Shown: positions 1-10,203, numbered from the stretch's first letter. The stretch: DNA of 64,000 nt from Echinicola salinicaeni (GCF_014280965.1 NZ_JACODZ010000008.1:186001-250000), one strand, 5' to 3'. The notes: a model not told the origin generated them from the letters alone. Numbers and translations: made by a program.

Positions 1-503
1 CTGAGCAGCAATATGGATGGATCTTCGCACTATTGGCTACCGCTATGATCGGATCCACTCAACTAAACCATATTCTATTGAAAAGATTCAGTAGTGAACA
101 GGTCATTAAAGTTGCCTTAACCTATCAGACCATCGTAGGTTTCATTATGATCATAGGAGTCTGGAATGATTGGTTAAATGTATTCACACTGATCGGATTG
201 ATGTTCATATTCCTGACCGGTCATGGCTTATGCAACCCCAATGCTGCCGCACTTACTTTGGCTCCTTTCACCAGAAATGCAGGAAGTGCTGCTGCATTAA
301 TGGGAAGCGCCAGAATGGCCATGGGAGGTTTAGTTTCAGCAGCCGTGAGTGTATTCCACAATGGAACAGCCAATCCGATGGTCATTATGATGAGTTTCTG
401 TGCTGTCGGAGGTTTGCTGACATTAATATTGGACAGTAGTTTCAAGAAAAATGCGAGAAAAAGAAAGGAGATGGAGGAAAAACAACACTCCATGGCCCTA
501 TAA
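1..503 (+). CDS. Bcr/CflA-type MFS drug exporter, C-terminal part (5' end outside window)
   Basis: The frame is open from base 3 to the TAA at 501-503, so only about the last 166 residues are visible of a protein that is normally about 400 long. Roughly five hydrophobic segments remain, which would be the last helices of a 12-helix MFS transporter in the inner membrane. The segment CNPNAAALTLAP followed by AGSAAALMGS resembles the conserved late region of Bcr/CflA proton-driven multidrug exporters, and EQQYGWIFALLA resembles their preceding helix. A charged Lys/Arg/Glu tail follows the last helix. The exported substrate cannot be read from this part. A strong terminator 34 bases after the stop ends this transcription unit. 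Confidence 0.8.
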   Translation, partial: EQQYGWIFALLATAMIGSTQLNHILLKRFSSEQVIKVALTYQTIVGFIMIIGVWNDWLNVFTLIGLMFIFLTGHGLCNPNAAALTLAPFTRNAGSAAALMGSARMAMGGLVSAAVSVFHNGTANPMVIMMSFCAVGGLLTLILDSSFKKNARKRKEMEEKQHSMAL

Positions 504-536
504 ATTATACTGATTACCAGCCGTATTTTGTTGATT

Positions 537-576
537 AATCCCGATAAGCCATTTATTGATTATCGGGATTTTTTAC
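537..576 (+). terminator. Rho-independent terminator after the MFS gene
   Basis: A perfect 11-base stem (AATCCCGATAA at 537-547 and TTATCGGGATT at 560-570) has a 12-base loop and is followed by a run of T. It lies 34 bases after the MFS stop codon. Confidence 0.88.
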
Positions 577-718
577 TTTCATCAATTTATAAGGCTTTCA
601 AGTGAATGATAAAGTATGATATCATTTATCCAAGTATTGGAAGATGGTTTGACAAAGTTCCGCACCAATATCTAATAGATGATAAAAAAGCTATAATAGA
701 CCTTTGATTTAGATTAGG

Positions 719-754
719 TTTTGGTTCTCTGCCCCAATAAAATTTGTATCTTTG
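719..754 (+). promoter_or_regulatory. Putative Bacteroidota-type promoter of the ABC-F gene
   Basis: TATCTTTG at 747-754 matches the Bacteroidota -7 consensus TAnnTTTG and sits 30 bases before the ATG. The nearest TTTG-like -33 element (720-723) is 23 bases away, a little far, so the -7 box is the stronger half of this call. Confidence 0.45.
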
Positions 755-781
755 CCACTTGTAAAAATAGAAGCGAAATAA

Positions 782-2404
<1,623 letters not shown>

Positions 2405-2429
2405 TAAGCTTTATAGATAAAAATCAACT

Positions 2430-2478
2430 AATCCCTTTTTGTATAGCCGTTTGGTTTTAGCAGGAAGGGATTTTTTAG
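2430..2478 (+). terminator. Putative terminator after the ABC-F gene
   Basis: AATCCCTT (2430-2437) pairs with AAGGGATT (2465-2472), followed by TTTT. The 27-base loop is long. Its position inside the upstream extension of the next frame argues that the next gene starts at 2490, not at 2439. Confidence 0.5.
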
Positions 2479-2489
2479 CTTTAGATAAA

Positions 2490-3674
2490 ATGAGCAAGTA
2501 TCCTAAAATCATATTAAAGAAAGGCAAAGAAATATCCCCTAAGAGAAAACACCATTGGATATTTTCTGGCGCCATAGCCCGAACTGATGAGCACTTAGAA
2601 AATGGTCAGTTAGTCAGTGTTTACAGCAATAAACATGAGTTTCTAGGTATTGGACACTATCAGATGGGATCCATTACGGTGCGGATCATCTCCTTTGAAA
2701 ACAGAATCATTGACGAGCAATTCTGGCTAGAAAAAATAAGGACTGCCTATGAAATGCGTTCCAAAATAGGATTGACTGAAAGTCAATCTACAAATGTCTA
2801 CAGGTTAATCCATGGTGAAGGGGACCAGCTTCCTGGTTTAATTATTGATTTTTATAATGGAACAGCCGTTATACAAGCCCACACTATTGGCATGTACCAA
2901 CACCGATTGGATATCACCGAAGCCTTAAAATTGGTCTATGGTGAAAGGCTTGACGCTGTCTATGACAAGAGCGCAGAAACACTTTCTAAAAACCAACTTG
3001 AAACTGAAAACCAGTTCCTATTTGGCACTCCAAAAACCAACTTGGTTAAGGAATACAATTCCACTTATGAAATTGATTGGGAAAAAGGGCAAAAAACGGG
3101 CTTCTTCATAGATCAAAGGGAAAACAGGAATTTGTTGGGCACTTATAGTAAGGGAAAGAAGGTCTTGAACACCTTTTGCTATTCAGGAGGCTTTTCCATT
3201 GCTGCATTGCAAGCAGGTGCTAAGGAAGTACATTCTGTGGATATCTCTGCCAAAGCCATAGAACTGACCGAAAAGAATCTAAAGCTCAACCCAAATTTGA
3301 GTGGAAAGCACGAATCAAAAGTGGCTGATGTGGTCAAATACATCAGAGAAATCGAACAAGACTATGATGTGATCGTACTGGATCCACCAGCATTTGCAAA
3401 AAATATGAAAGCCAGGCATAATGCAGTTCAAGCATACAAACGCCTAAATGCGGAGGCTTTGAAACATATTAAACCCGGTGGAATACTATTTACCTTTAGT
3501 TGCTCACAGGTGGTTGACAAAGCTTTATTTGCTCATACATTAACCGCGGCAGCCATTGAAGTGGGAAGAAATGTAAAAATCTTACAATATCTTTCCCAAC
3601 CTGCCGACCACCCTATTAATATCTTCCATACAGAAACTGAATATTTAAAAGGATTGGTATTATATGTTGAATAG
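2490..3674 (+). CDS. rlmI: RlmI-like class I rRNA large-subunit methyltransferase
   Basis: The protein has an N-terminal PUA-like RNA-binding region (about residues 5-75) and a Rossmann SAM methyltransferase domain. Motif I reads VLNTFCYSGGFSIAAL (225-240), an acidic SAM-ribose position is at SVDIS (249-253), motif IV is DPPAFAKN (298-305), and an SCSQ motif lies near residue 345. GFFIDQRENR (205-214) is typical of the RlmI/YccW family, which makes 5-methylcytosine in 23S rRNA. I chose the ATG at 2490 because the longer frame from 2439 begins with TTG inside a terminator hairpin and lacks family similarity before MSKYPK. The length of 394 residues fits the family. The exact target base is taken from the family, not shown here. 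Confidence 0.83.
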   Translation: MSKYPKIILKKGKEISPKRKHHWIFSGAIARTDEHLENGQLVSVYSNKHEFLGIGHYQMGSITVRIISFENRIIDEQFWLEKIRTAYEMRSKIGLTESQSTNVYRLIHGEGDQLPGLIIDFYNGTAVIQAHTIGMYQHRLDITEALKLVYGERLDAVYDKSAETLSKNQLETENQFLFGTPKTNLVKEYNSTYEIDWEKGQKTGFFIDQRENRNLLGTYSKGKKVLNTFCYSGGFSIAALQAGAKEVHSVDISAKAIELTEKNLKLNPNLSGKHESKVADVVKYIREIEQDYDVIVLDPPAFAKNMKARHNAVQAYKRLNAEALKHIKPGGILFTFSCSQVVDKALFAHTLTAAAIEVGRNVKILQYLSQPADHPINIFHTETEYLKGLVLYVE

Positions 3675-3682
3675 ATGAAAGA

Positions 3683-3863
3683 GGCTGTCTGATAAGTCGG
3701 AAATATGTCCCCGATCTAGAACGGGGCAGGCTATCACGATTGAAGCAACATGATCTCAAAGTACTCACATTGTACAAATAAAGGGATTGCCTGTCTTCCA
3801 CCTTTAGGCAGGCTTCTCTTCGCTATTGCTACATTCGCAATTACATGGATTTTTGAGACAGCC
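3683..3863. repeat. Intergenic element bracketed by GGCTGTCT inverted repeats (copy A)
   Basis: GGCTGTCT at 3683-3690 pairs with AGACAGCC at 3856-3863. The interior holds further short inverted repeats, among them GCCTG..CAGGC around 3788-3814 and CCCCG..CGGGG around 3709-3725. No convincing coding potential is seen. Similar brackets occur at 7027-7154 and 26785-26819, so this belongs to a small repeat family in this genome. It may also act as a terminator for the methyltransferase gene. Confidence 0.6.
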
Positions 3864-3904
3864 CGTTTTTACTATAATATGTATATTCACAATTGATTCA
3901 GTTA

Positions 3905-3964
3905 AGATAAAAAAAGGCTCTAAACGATTGTTTAAACTAAGAGAACTTAGATAGTAGCCTCTTT
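3905..3964 (-). terminator. Branched hairpin terminator of the FNT channel gene
   Basis: Reading the minus strand from the FNT stop, an outer stem AGGCT/AGCCT (3915-3919 with 3956-3960) encloses two perfect 5-base hairpins with 4-base loops: TAAAC-GATT-GTTTA (3921-3934) and CTAAG-AGAA-CTTAG (3937-3950). A run of T follows on the minus strand (complement of 3908-3915). This makes a compact three-way junction with a U tail. Confidence 0.55.
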
Positions 3965-4038
3965 GGTCTTAAAGATTCTGCCATGTGACTACTAAATCAA
4001 AGGATATCTAATCTTTGGCATCATCATGGGCTATCAGA

Positions 4039-4896
4039 TTATTTTATATCAATATTAGAAACAAAAGCCCGGTATTTTAATAAAGCTACAAATACCGCTC
4101 CGCCTATTGCATTTCCTAACAAAGCGAAAAATTGAAAATTAAGGTAATTCAACAAATTGATTTTATCCGAACTCACCAATCCCGAAAATACCTCCACATT
4201 ACCTATGATACTGTGATGTAAACCTGTAAAGGACATCATTGCAGTAATAATAAAAATAATTACTATTCGGCTAAGTGTATCTCTTGATGAAGTCAGTAGC
4301 CATGACAATAAGCCCATTAGCCAACCTGCCAAAACAGCACTGGTAAGTATAACAAGCGGGGAAAACTCAGTTACATGCAAAGCAATCTTTTCTACCGTAG
4401 ATAAATTAAATATCCCTAATCTTGGACCTATCCACATTAATAAAAATGAAATAAGATAACCTCCAATCATATTCCCTGATATAACTACAAACCAGATTTT
4501 TAATAGGCTACCAATGCTTCTCTTCTTGTTTAATACGGGTAAAGTTAGCAAAGAAGTTTGTTCTGTAAATAGAATAGATTGACCAAGAATCACCATTATA
4601 AAGCCTACAGGATACACCAAAGAAATCAGTTTATAACTATTTTCTTCAGTGATAACCCCGGAAAAAAATTGGAAAACTGTACAAATAAGCAAATAACTAA
4701 AACCAATCTCCAGCCCCGCTGTAACTGAGCTTAATAATAAGCTTATGGGCTTTCTGTCATAGGTTTCTTGCCCTTCCGTGATTTGTTGCTTAAGGATTTC
4801 TCCATGGGATTTGGAAGCATCCTTTGAAATAGAGGAAGATTTCTTTAACTCAGAATCTATACTTCTTTGCTTCTTTGCTTCTTCTTTGTCGGACAT
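4039..4896 (-). CDS. Formate/nitrite transporter (FNT) family channel, YfdC-like
   Basis: A hydrophilic, Lys/Ser-rich N-terminal arm of about 45 residues is followed by six or seven hydrophobic helices, the fold of FocA/NirC-type pentameric anion channels in the inner membrane. The segment TGLHHSIIGN matches the conserved FNT pore region around the central histidine, and FIMVILGQSILFTEQTSLL matches the helix-loop of the Omega region. The long charged arm is more like the YfdC branch than FocA, so the transported anion is uncertain. The gene stands alone on the minus strand, 61 bases from the barrel protein gene at 4957. A branched terminator lies downstream. Confidence 0.83.
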   Translation of the reverse strand: MSDKEEAKKQRSIDSELKKSSSISKDASKSHGEILKQQITEGQETYDRKPISLLLSSVTAGLEIGFSYLLICTVFQFFSGVITEENSYKLISLVYPVGFIMVILGQSILFTEQTSLLTLPVLNKKRSIGSLLKIWFVVISGNMIGGYLISFLLMWIGPRLGIFNLSTVEKIALHVTEFSPLVILTSAVLAGWLMGLLSWLLTSSRDTLSRIVIIFIITAMMSFTGLHHSIIGNVEVFSGLVSSDKINLLNYLNFQFFALLGNAIGGAVFVALLKYRAFVSNIDIK

Positions 4897-4956
4897 AGTA
4901 TTTACTTGAAAACTGTAATTTTCACAAAATCTATTCCTTATTTTCTTAGAAAGCTA

Positions 4957-5562
4957 CTATTTCAATAAAAAACCAACTTTATAGGTCAACATTGCATGCC
5001 AACCAAAATAGTTATCATAACCTGTTACGGATAGATCTATAGCGTGTTTTCGATCAGCTTGGTTTCCTTCCCAATCAAATGATAGCTGCGTGATAAGCCC
5101 CAATTGACTTCTTGAAATCCTTTCATGGCCATTGGAAACCAACACATTGTTTTCATTAATGGTATAGCCAATAAAATACTTATCCACACCAACATGATAA
5201 GATGGCCCAGCTGCCAAGCCCATCCTAAAACCGTCGTTCGTTTTCAGTATATCAGCCTGAAAACCCAAACTCATTAAAAGCGCTGTACTTTTATCAGCTA
5301 ATGATGGATATGGATTTTCACTCGTTCTTTTTTGAGGAAAATCGGTGGATTGAAATAAGATCAGCGAAGGGTTGAGAGATAAGCTTTTGTTCAAATAATA
5401 ATTTAAATCACTGGCAATATTGATTCCAGGAATCCCCACATTCCCCTCTACCGCAACGCCTCCTCCAAAATTTAGATAAGTATCGGATTTCGATTGGGCA
5501 TTTAATTGAAGAAATGATAAAAAGGAAATTACTAAACCAATTAAAAATATTTTAATATTCAT
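4957..5562 (-). CDS. Exported beta-barrel-like outer membrane protein of unknown role
   Basis: The first 24 residues form a signal peptide (MNIKIFLIGLVISFLSFLQ then LNAQ). The rest shows alternating polar and hydrophobic strands, paired aromatic residues and ends with the strand-like TYKVGFLLK, which suits an 8- to 10-strand outer membrane barrel of the PorT/OmpA-like type seen in Bacteroidota. No catalytic motif is visible. The ATG at 5562 was chosen because the longer frame begins with TTG only two codons earlier. The gene lies just upstream of the FNT channel gene on the same strand and could share its transcript. Function is not recognised. Confidence 0.65.
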   Translation of the reverse strand: MNIKIFLIGLVISFLSFLQLNAQSKSDTYLNFGGGVAVEGNVGIPGINIASDLNYYLNKSLSLNPSLILFQSTDFPQKRTSENPYPSLADKSTALLMSLGFQADILKTNDGFRMGLAAGPSYHVGVDKYFIGYTINENNVLVSNGHERISRSQLGLITQLSFDWEGNQADRKHAIDLSVTGYDNYFGWHAMLTYKVGFLLK

Positions 5563-5725
5563 AATCAAACAATTTTATTTCATACAAAGCTAATATATCA
5601 AATAAAAGTATTCAATAAAATCAACTAATTATTAGAAAATAACAGCATACACGATTGATTACCAATTAATTTAATTTCAATACACATTTTCACTTTAATT
5701 GAATACATGAATTGCCCTATTACAC

Positions 5726-5756
5726 TTTACCAATCTGTGATAGTAATGTATATTTG
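5726..5756 (+). promoter_or_regulatory. Putative promoter of the LhgO-like gene
   Basis: TATATTTG at 5749-5756 matches the -7 consensus TAnnTTTG. TTTA at 5726-5729 is a near match to the TTTG -33 element, with a 19-base spacer. The leader to the ATG at 5818 would be about 55 bases. Confidence 0.5.
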
Positions 5757-5817
5757 TATTCGTTAATGTAAGTACCTTCATTTTATACAACTACTTACCC
5801 CTGACTCACCAAGATTT

Positions 5818-7020
5818 ATGACATACGATATTACAATTATAGGTGGCGGTATTGTTGGACTGGCCACAGGTTTAAAAATAAAACAACAAAATCCAGCTTT
5901 AAAGGTAGCCATTCTCGAAAAAGAAGATGAGCTGGCCAAACACCAGACTGGTAATAACTCTGGTGTAATCCATTCTGGACTTTACTATAAACCGGGCTCC
6001 TTAAAAGCTACCAACTGCATCAATGGTTACCATGAGTTGATCAATTTCTGCGAAGAAGAAAACATCCCCTTTGAACTTACTGGAAAAGTTGTCGTTGCTA
6101 CCAAAGATGAACAAATTCCATTATTGCAAAACCTGCTCCAGAGAGGCCTCCAAAATGGCTTAGAAGGCACCCGTCAAATCTCACTGGATGAATTAAAGCA
6201 TTATGAACCCTATTGTTCGGGAGTTGCTGCTTTACATGTTCCCCAGACTGGAATTGTAGATTATAAAAAAGTAGCTTTAGCCTACGGAGAAAAATTCAAA
6301 GCTATTGGAGGAGATATATTTACATCTCATAAAGTGCTGAAAATAAATCATAAAGACAATTTGTCTGAAATCGTTACTTCAAATAATAATTTCACTTCAA
6401 AACTAATCATTAATTGCGCTGGTCTATATTCTGATAAGGTGGCAGATATGAATGGAGAAATGGATCTTGACGTAAAAATCATTCCATTCAGAGGAGAATA
6501 TTATAAGATAAAAAAGGAAAGAGAATATTTGGTTAAAAATCTGATCTATCCAGTGCCTGATCCTAACTTCCCTTTTCTGGGAGTTCACTTTACCAGGATG
6601 ATGAAAGGCGGCGTGGAAGCTGGACCGAATGCCGTGATGGCATTCAAAAGAGAAGGATATAAGCGAACAGACTTTAATTTCAGCGAGTTCAGGGAATCCA
6701 TCACCTGGCCAGGACTTCAAAAAGTAGCCAAAAAATACTGGAAAACCGGTATTGGAGAATATTATAGATCATTCTCAAAAGCGGCTTTCACTTCTGCCTT
6801 ACAAGAATTGATCCCTGATATCAAAGAGGACGATTTGGTGGACGGTGGTGCTGGAGTCAGGGCCCAAGCATGTGACAGAACTGGAGGTCTTTTGGATGAT
6901 TTTGCTATTACTGAAAACGCACATGCTATCAATGTACTGAATGCTCCCAGTCCTGCAGCCACCAGTTCCCTAAGTATCGGCGGGACCGTTTCAAAACTTG
7001 CCATCCAGCGATTTGAATAA
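5818..7020 (+). CDS. lhgO: L-2-hydroxyglutarate oxidase (FAD)
   Basis: This is a 400-residue FAD-dependent oxidoreductase of the DAO superfamily. The Rossmann dinucleotide motif IIGGGIVGLATG lies at residues 7-18, and HQTGNNSGVIHSGLYY (about 42-57) is the typical LhgO/L2HGDH flavin-proximal loop. GGAGVRAQACDR and the C-terminal NAPSPAATSSLSIG segment are also characteristic. The family removes the toxic by-product L-2-hydroxyglutarate, giving 2-oxoglutarate and passing electrons to oxygen or the respiratory chain. Length and start fit the family. The gene is monocistronic and faces the GltB-like gene at 7163 across a repeat element. Assignment among close DAO relatives is fairly secure. Confidence 0.88.
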   Translation: MTYDITIIGGGIVGLATGLKIKQQNPALKVAILEKEDELAKHQTGNNSGVIHSGLYYKPGSLKATNCINGYHELINFCEEENIPFELTGKVVVATKDEQIPLLQNLLQRGLQNGLEGTRQISLDELKHYEPYCSGVAALHVPQTGIVDYKKVALAYGEKFKAIGGDIFTSHKVLKINHKDNLSEIVTSNNNFTSKLIINCAGLYSDKVADMNGEMDLDVKIIPFRGEYYKIKKEREYLVKNLIYPVPDPNFPFLGVHFTRMMKGGVEAGPNAVMAFKREGYKRTDFNFSEFRESITWPGLQKVAKKYWKTGIGEYYRSFSKAAFTSALQELIPDIKEDDLVDGGAGVRAQACDRTGGLLDDFAITENAHAINVLNAPSPAATSSLSIGGTVSKLAIQRFE

Positions 7021-7021
7021 A

Positions 7022-7160
7022 AAAAGAGGCTGTCTCAAAATATATTATTTCGAAGCTAGGATAAAACTCTAGATTTGTTTGTTAATGGGAATCAACTCTA
7101 TGAGATTTTCCTTTCGTCAGAATGACACAAAAAAATTGACTTATGAGACAGCCTGTTTTA
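7022..7160. repeat. Intergenic element bracketed by AGGCTGTCTCA inverted repeats (copy B)
   Basis: AGGCTGTCTCA (7027-7037) and TGAGACAGCCT (7144-7154) are exact reverse complements flanking about 106 bases. The interior contains GAGATTTTCC followed by TCAGAATGACAC (7100-7129), which resembles the GAGATTTC...AATGACA intergenic repeats known from many Bacteroidota. It fills the gap between two convergent genes and can serve as a bidirectional terminator, with A and T runs at its ends. Confidence 0.65.
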
Positions 7161-7162
7161 TT

Positions 7163-8671
7163 TTAATCAACCCTATTCAGTACTGAATCAGGGAAATATT
7201 TATTACTCAAAGCGACCATTTCGTCCCCTTTCACAAACATACTTATATCTATCTCATCAGTGTGTTTCACTCCGCATGCTCCCAAGAGTTCCAATACAGC
7301 ATGCATGGTATTTCTATGGAAGTTATAAGCCCTCTCCGCTTTGTCATCAACTACCAAACCTTTTACCAACATTTTATTTTGAGTAGCCACTCCTGTTGGA
7401 CAATCGTTGGTATTACACCTTAAGGCCTGAATACAGCCTACACTGAACATAAAAGCCCTTGCAGAATTACACATATCCGCACCCAGTGCCCTCATCCTCA
7501 ATATTGAGAAAGCAGTCAACACTTTACCACTGGCAATCACCTTCACATTTTTTCTTAATCCATATTTCTCCAGCGTTCTATTAACAAATATCAATGCCGG
7601 TTCAAGAGGAATGCCCACTGAATCGGAAAATTCCAAAGGTGCTGCCCCGGTACCTCCTTCAGCCCCATCCACGGTAATAAAGTCTGGTGCTATACCTGAT
7701 TTCTTCATAACTGAACACAGGTCAATAAATTCCTCTGTCCTCCCTATGCATATTTTAAATCCAATAGGTTTACCACCACTCAATTCTCTTAACTCCTTAA
7801 TAAAATCAACCAAGCCCTCAGGATTTGAAAATTTCTTGTGACTAGGTGGAGAAACTATGGTTGTATGGGCCTTTACTCCTCTTATTTTGGCTATTTCAGT
7901 TGTATTTTTCTCTCCTGGTAAAACACCACCATGGCCAGGTTTGGCACCCTGAGAAATTTTGAGTTCTATCATTTTGATCTGCTCATGGGCAGCCGTTTCC
8001 TTGAATTTTTCTGGATCAAATTCTCCATATTCATTTCTACAACCAAAATATCCTGTCCCGATTTGCCAAACCAAATCACCACCTTCCTTTAAATGGTAAG
8101 GAGAAATACCACCTTCACCAGAATTGTGATAAAACTTCCCTTTCTTTGCACCTTTATTAAGTGCCATCACTGCATTCTTGCTCAAAGAACCAAAGCTCAT
8201 GGCCGAAATATTAAGAATTGAAGCACTGTAGGGCTTTTTACAATCCTTACCTCCTACGATGACCCTAGGTATCTCAGTTACTGGAGGAGTGGCATAAATC
8301 GAGTGACGGATCGCTTCATAGTTTTCTCCTGAAATATCTAATTGCGTACCAAATGGATGCGTATCATTGACATTTTTTGCCCTTCGGTAAACAAGTGCCC
8401 TGTGATTTCTGCTAAAAGGTTTGCCATCAGTAGTTCGCTCAATAAAATATTGCTGGATCTCCGGAGAAATCATTTCAAACAAATACCTGAAATATCCTAA
8501 AATGGGAAAGTTACGAAGTATGGTATGTTTCTTCTGAAATCGATTGTAAATCCCTGTTAATGCCAATGGAATGAGTATAATAAATGCCCAAATCCATTGT
8601 TCATAATAATAAGTTAAAATGGAAAAAATGATTACAAGAACGATTGTAATATTATAAAATAAATACCTCAT
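7163..8671 (-). CDS. Membrane-anchored FMN-binding glutamate synthase-like protein (GltB/GlxD domain)
   Basis: Two hydrophobic helices at residues 4-45 anchor a cytoplasmic TIM-barrel domain like the FMN domain of glutamate synthase. SAMSFGSLSKNAVMALNKGA, GEGGISPYH, PGHGGVLPG, TVDGAEGGTGAAP and VKVIASGKV are conserved FMN and 2-oxoglutarate site segments. A cysteine cluster (C-x5-C-x4-C within GCIQALRCNTNDCPTGV) matches the 3Fe-4S ligands. The glutaminase and GltD domains are absent, so this is not a complete glutamate synthase; 502 residues is normal for this stand-alone family. Its real substrate is unknown. It converges on lhgO; both would touch 2-oxoglutarate chemistry, but a link is inference only. 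Confidence 0.83.
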   Translation of the reverse strand: MRYLFYNITIVLVIIFSILTYYYEQWIWAFIILIPLALTGIYNRFQKKHTILRNFPILGYFRYLFEMISPEIQQYFIERTTDGKPFSRNHRALVYRRAKNVNDTHPFGTQLDISGENYEAIRHSIYATPPVTEIPRVIVGGKDCKKPYSASILNISAMSFGSLSKNAVMALNKGAKKGKFYHNSGEGGISPYHLKEGGDLVWQIGTGYFGCRNEYGEFDPEKFKETAAHEQIKMIELKISQGAKPGHGGVLPGEKNTTEIAKIRGVKAHTTIVSPPSHKKFSNPEGLVDFIKELRELSGGKPIGFKICIGRTEEFIDLCSVMKKSGIAPDFITVDGAEGGTGAAPLEFSDSVGIPLEPALIFVNRTLEKYGLRKNVKVIASGKVLTAFSILRMRALGADMCNSARAFMFSVGCIQALRCNTNDCPTGVATQNKMLVKGLVVDDKAERAYNFHRNTMHAVLELLGACGVKHTDEIDISMFVKGDEMVALSNKYFPDSVLNRVD

Positions 8672-8785
8672 CTTAATTACTGTTGTTTATACTATTTAAA
8701 TATACCTTTTAAGAAGGAATGAAAAAACTGCAAGCCTCATTTTGAAATGCTGCTATTCCCAATTCGAATAGATTCAAAACCTTAT

Positions 8786-9748
8786 CTATTGCTCCATCAA
8801 AAATCGATACATCCTCTGTTCAACCCAGCTAAATTCCTGATTTTTTAAAGCAAATCCTGTATGCCCCCCTCTCTTGGGCATTTCTAGAAAAAGGTTGGCC
8901 TTTTTTTTGGCCAATTCTACAGGATAACACCTTTCTTGTAATAAGGGGTCATTTAAGGCATTTACTATCAAAATTGGAATATTAACCTGGTGCAACCAAT
9001 TATCAGGGCTTACCGATTCATAAAAATCCCGGGCATCCTTAAAACCATGGATTTTGGCGGTAAAGTGATTGTCAAAAGTATTGAATTCCCTTACTTTATC
9101 AAGGAATTCCAAATCAATCAATCCAGGAAATTGTTTCCCTTTCTCTGCCATCTTTACCTTGAGCTTGGAAAGAAATTTTTCCTTATAAAAGAAATTACTA
9201 GGGAAATGAAGTGTTGCGGCACTATCTGGAAGATTACATGGCGTACTATAAACCGCTGCCTTCTTAATTTGACTTGGAAGAGATCCGGCTTCCTCTCCCA
9301 AATACTTTAAGGTTTGGGCACCTCCCATACTGATTCCTGCAAGATATATTTCACTGTAATTATAATTATCTACTACATGCTCTACGACCGTCTTTAGGTC
9401 ATAAGTAGATCCATGATGATACAGAATCGGTCTGTGGTTCATCTCTCCACTGCAGGATCGGTTATTCCAAGCCAAAACATCTACATCTTTTTGGTTAAAC
9501 AATTTCACCAAAGCTTGTATATAATGTCTGGAAGAATTCCCTTCCAATCCATGTGAAATTACTAGTAATTTGCACTGTCCTTGCCTACTCCAATCCAAAT
9601 CCAAAAAATCTCCATCTGGAGTTTCAATCCTTTTTCTTTGATAAGCTACTCCTTCTATTTTTCTAAAAATACTAGGTAAAATGGTTTCAAAATGTCCGTT
9701 AAGATAAAGTGCAGGCGGACCAGGGTAATTGGAATTTATTATTGGCAT
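8786..9748 (-). CDS. YheT-like alpha/beta-fold hydrolase
   Basis: The fold is alpha/beta hydrolase with the nucleophile elbow GISMGG (serine 140). The probable acid is in NALNDPLL (about residue 266) and the histidine in RGGHTGF (about 297). The oxyanion segment SHGLEGNSSRHYI (65-77) and NNRSCSGEMNH (95-105) are typical of the YheT/ABHD1-3 family of esterases. The length of 320 residues fits. No signal peptide is visible, so it should be cytoplasmic. Substrates of this family in bacteria are poorly known. The gene follows the HPt gene on the same strand after an 84-base gap and may be separately transcribed. Confidence 0.85.
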   Translation of the reverse strand: MPIINSNYPGPPALYLNGHFETILPSIFRKIEGVAYQRKRIETPDGDFLDLDWSRQGQCKLLVISHGLEGNSSRHYIQALVKLFNQKDVDVLAWNNRSCSGEMNHRPILYHHGSTYDLKTVVEHVVDNYNYSEIYLAGISMGGAQTLKYLGEEAGSLPSQIKKAAVYSTPCNLPDSAATLHFPSNFFYKEKFLSKLKVKMAEKGKQFPGLIDLEFLDKVREFNTFDNHFTAKIHGFKDARDFYESVSPDNWLHQVNIPILIVNALNDPLLQERCYPVELAKKKANLFLEMPKRGGHTGFALKNQEFSWVEQRMYRFLMEQ

Positions 9749-9832
9749 GTTATATTTTGAACAATGTTAATATGTCCAAAATATAACATGCATAAAGTCC
9801 CTAAAAAAGTCAAAATACTGGTTTGGTAAATA

Positions 9833-10180
9833 TTAATTTATTGTCGAATTAATATCAGCCAATAAATCATTAACAGCTTCCTCAAATAGATGATAATGAT
9901 TATCCAAATCAGCATTTAATCCTTTGGTGTTAATCAAGTTTCTACCATTTTCCAAAACGAAGCTGAGCTTTCGCAATTCGAAAATAGTGATTGTCGGTTT
10001 CACCTTATGACGTGCTTGATGCAAGATTTCAGGATCCTTTTTATCCAGCCCTTGTAGGTATCTTTCCTTCAATTCCTTCACTGAATTGGAAATGGCATGA
10101 AGTAATTCTTTTTCAAATGCTACATCTCCTTCTGACATTTCATGGACCTTATCAAAATTAATGTTAATACTTTCTACCAT
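9833..10180 (-). CDS. Stand-alone HPt (histidine phosphotransfer) domain protein
   Basis: A 115-residue all-helical protein. ININFDKVHEMSEGDVAFEK (residues 5-24) and ARHKVKPT (56-63) match the HPt pattern in which the phosphorylatable histidine is followed by x-L/V-K; here it is H58. Such proteins relay phosphate between hybrid sensor kinases and response regulators. The ATG at 10180 gives the usual HPt length; another in-frame ATG at 10201 would add seven residues and sit right at the stop of the upstream flavoprotein gene. Translation coupling with that gene is possible. No kinase or regulator lies nearby, so the partner is unknown. Confidence 0.65.
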   Translation of the reverse strand: MVESININFDKVHEMSEGDVAFEKELLHAISNSVKELKERYLQGLDKKDPEILHQARHKVKPTITIFELRKLSFVLENGRNLINTKGLNADLDNHYHLFEEAVNDLLADINSTIN

Positions 10181-10203
10181 AAGTAAATTTGGATTTCTCA
10201 TAG

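Noticed and set aside
2439-2489. Upstream extension of the RlmI-like frame from a TTG at 2439
   Set aside because: It overlaps a terminator-like hairpin, begins with a non-ATG codon and adds residues without family similarity; the ATG at 2490 fits better.
3616-3801. Minus-strand open frame across repeat element A
   Set aside because: It runs antisense to the methyltransferase end and through the repeat; composition and content look random.
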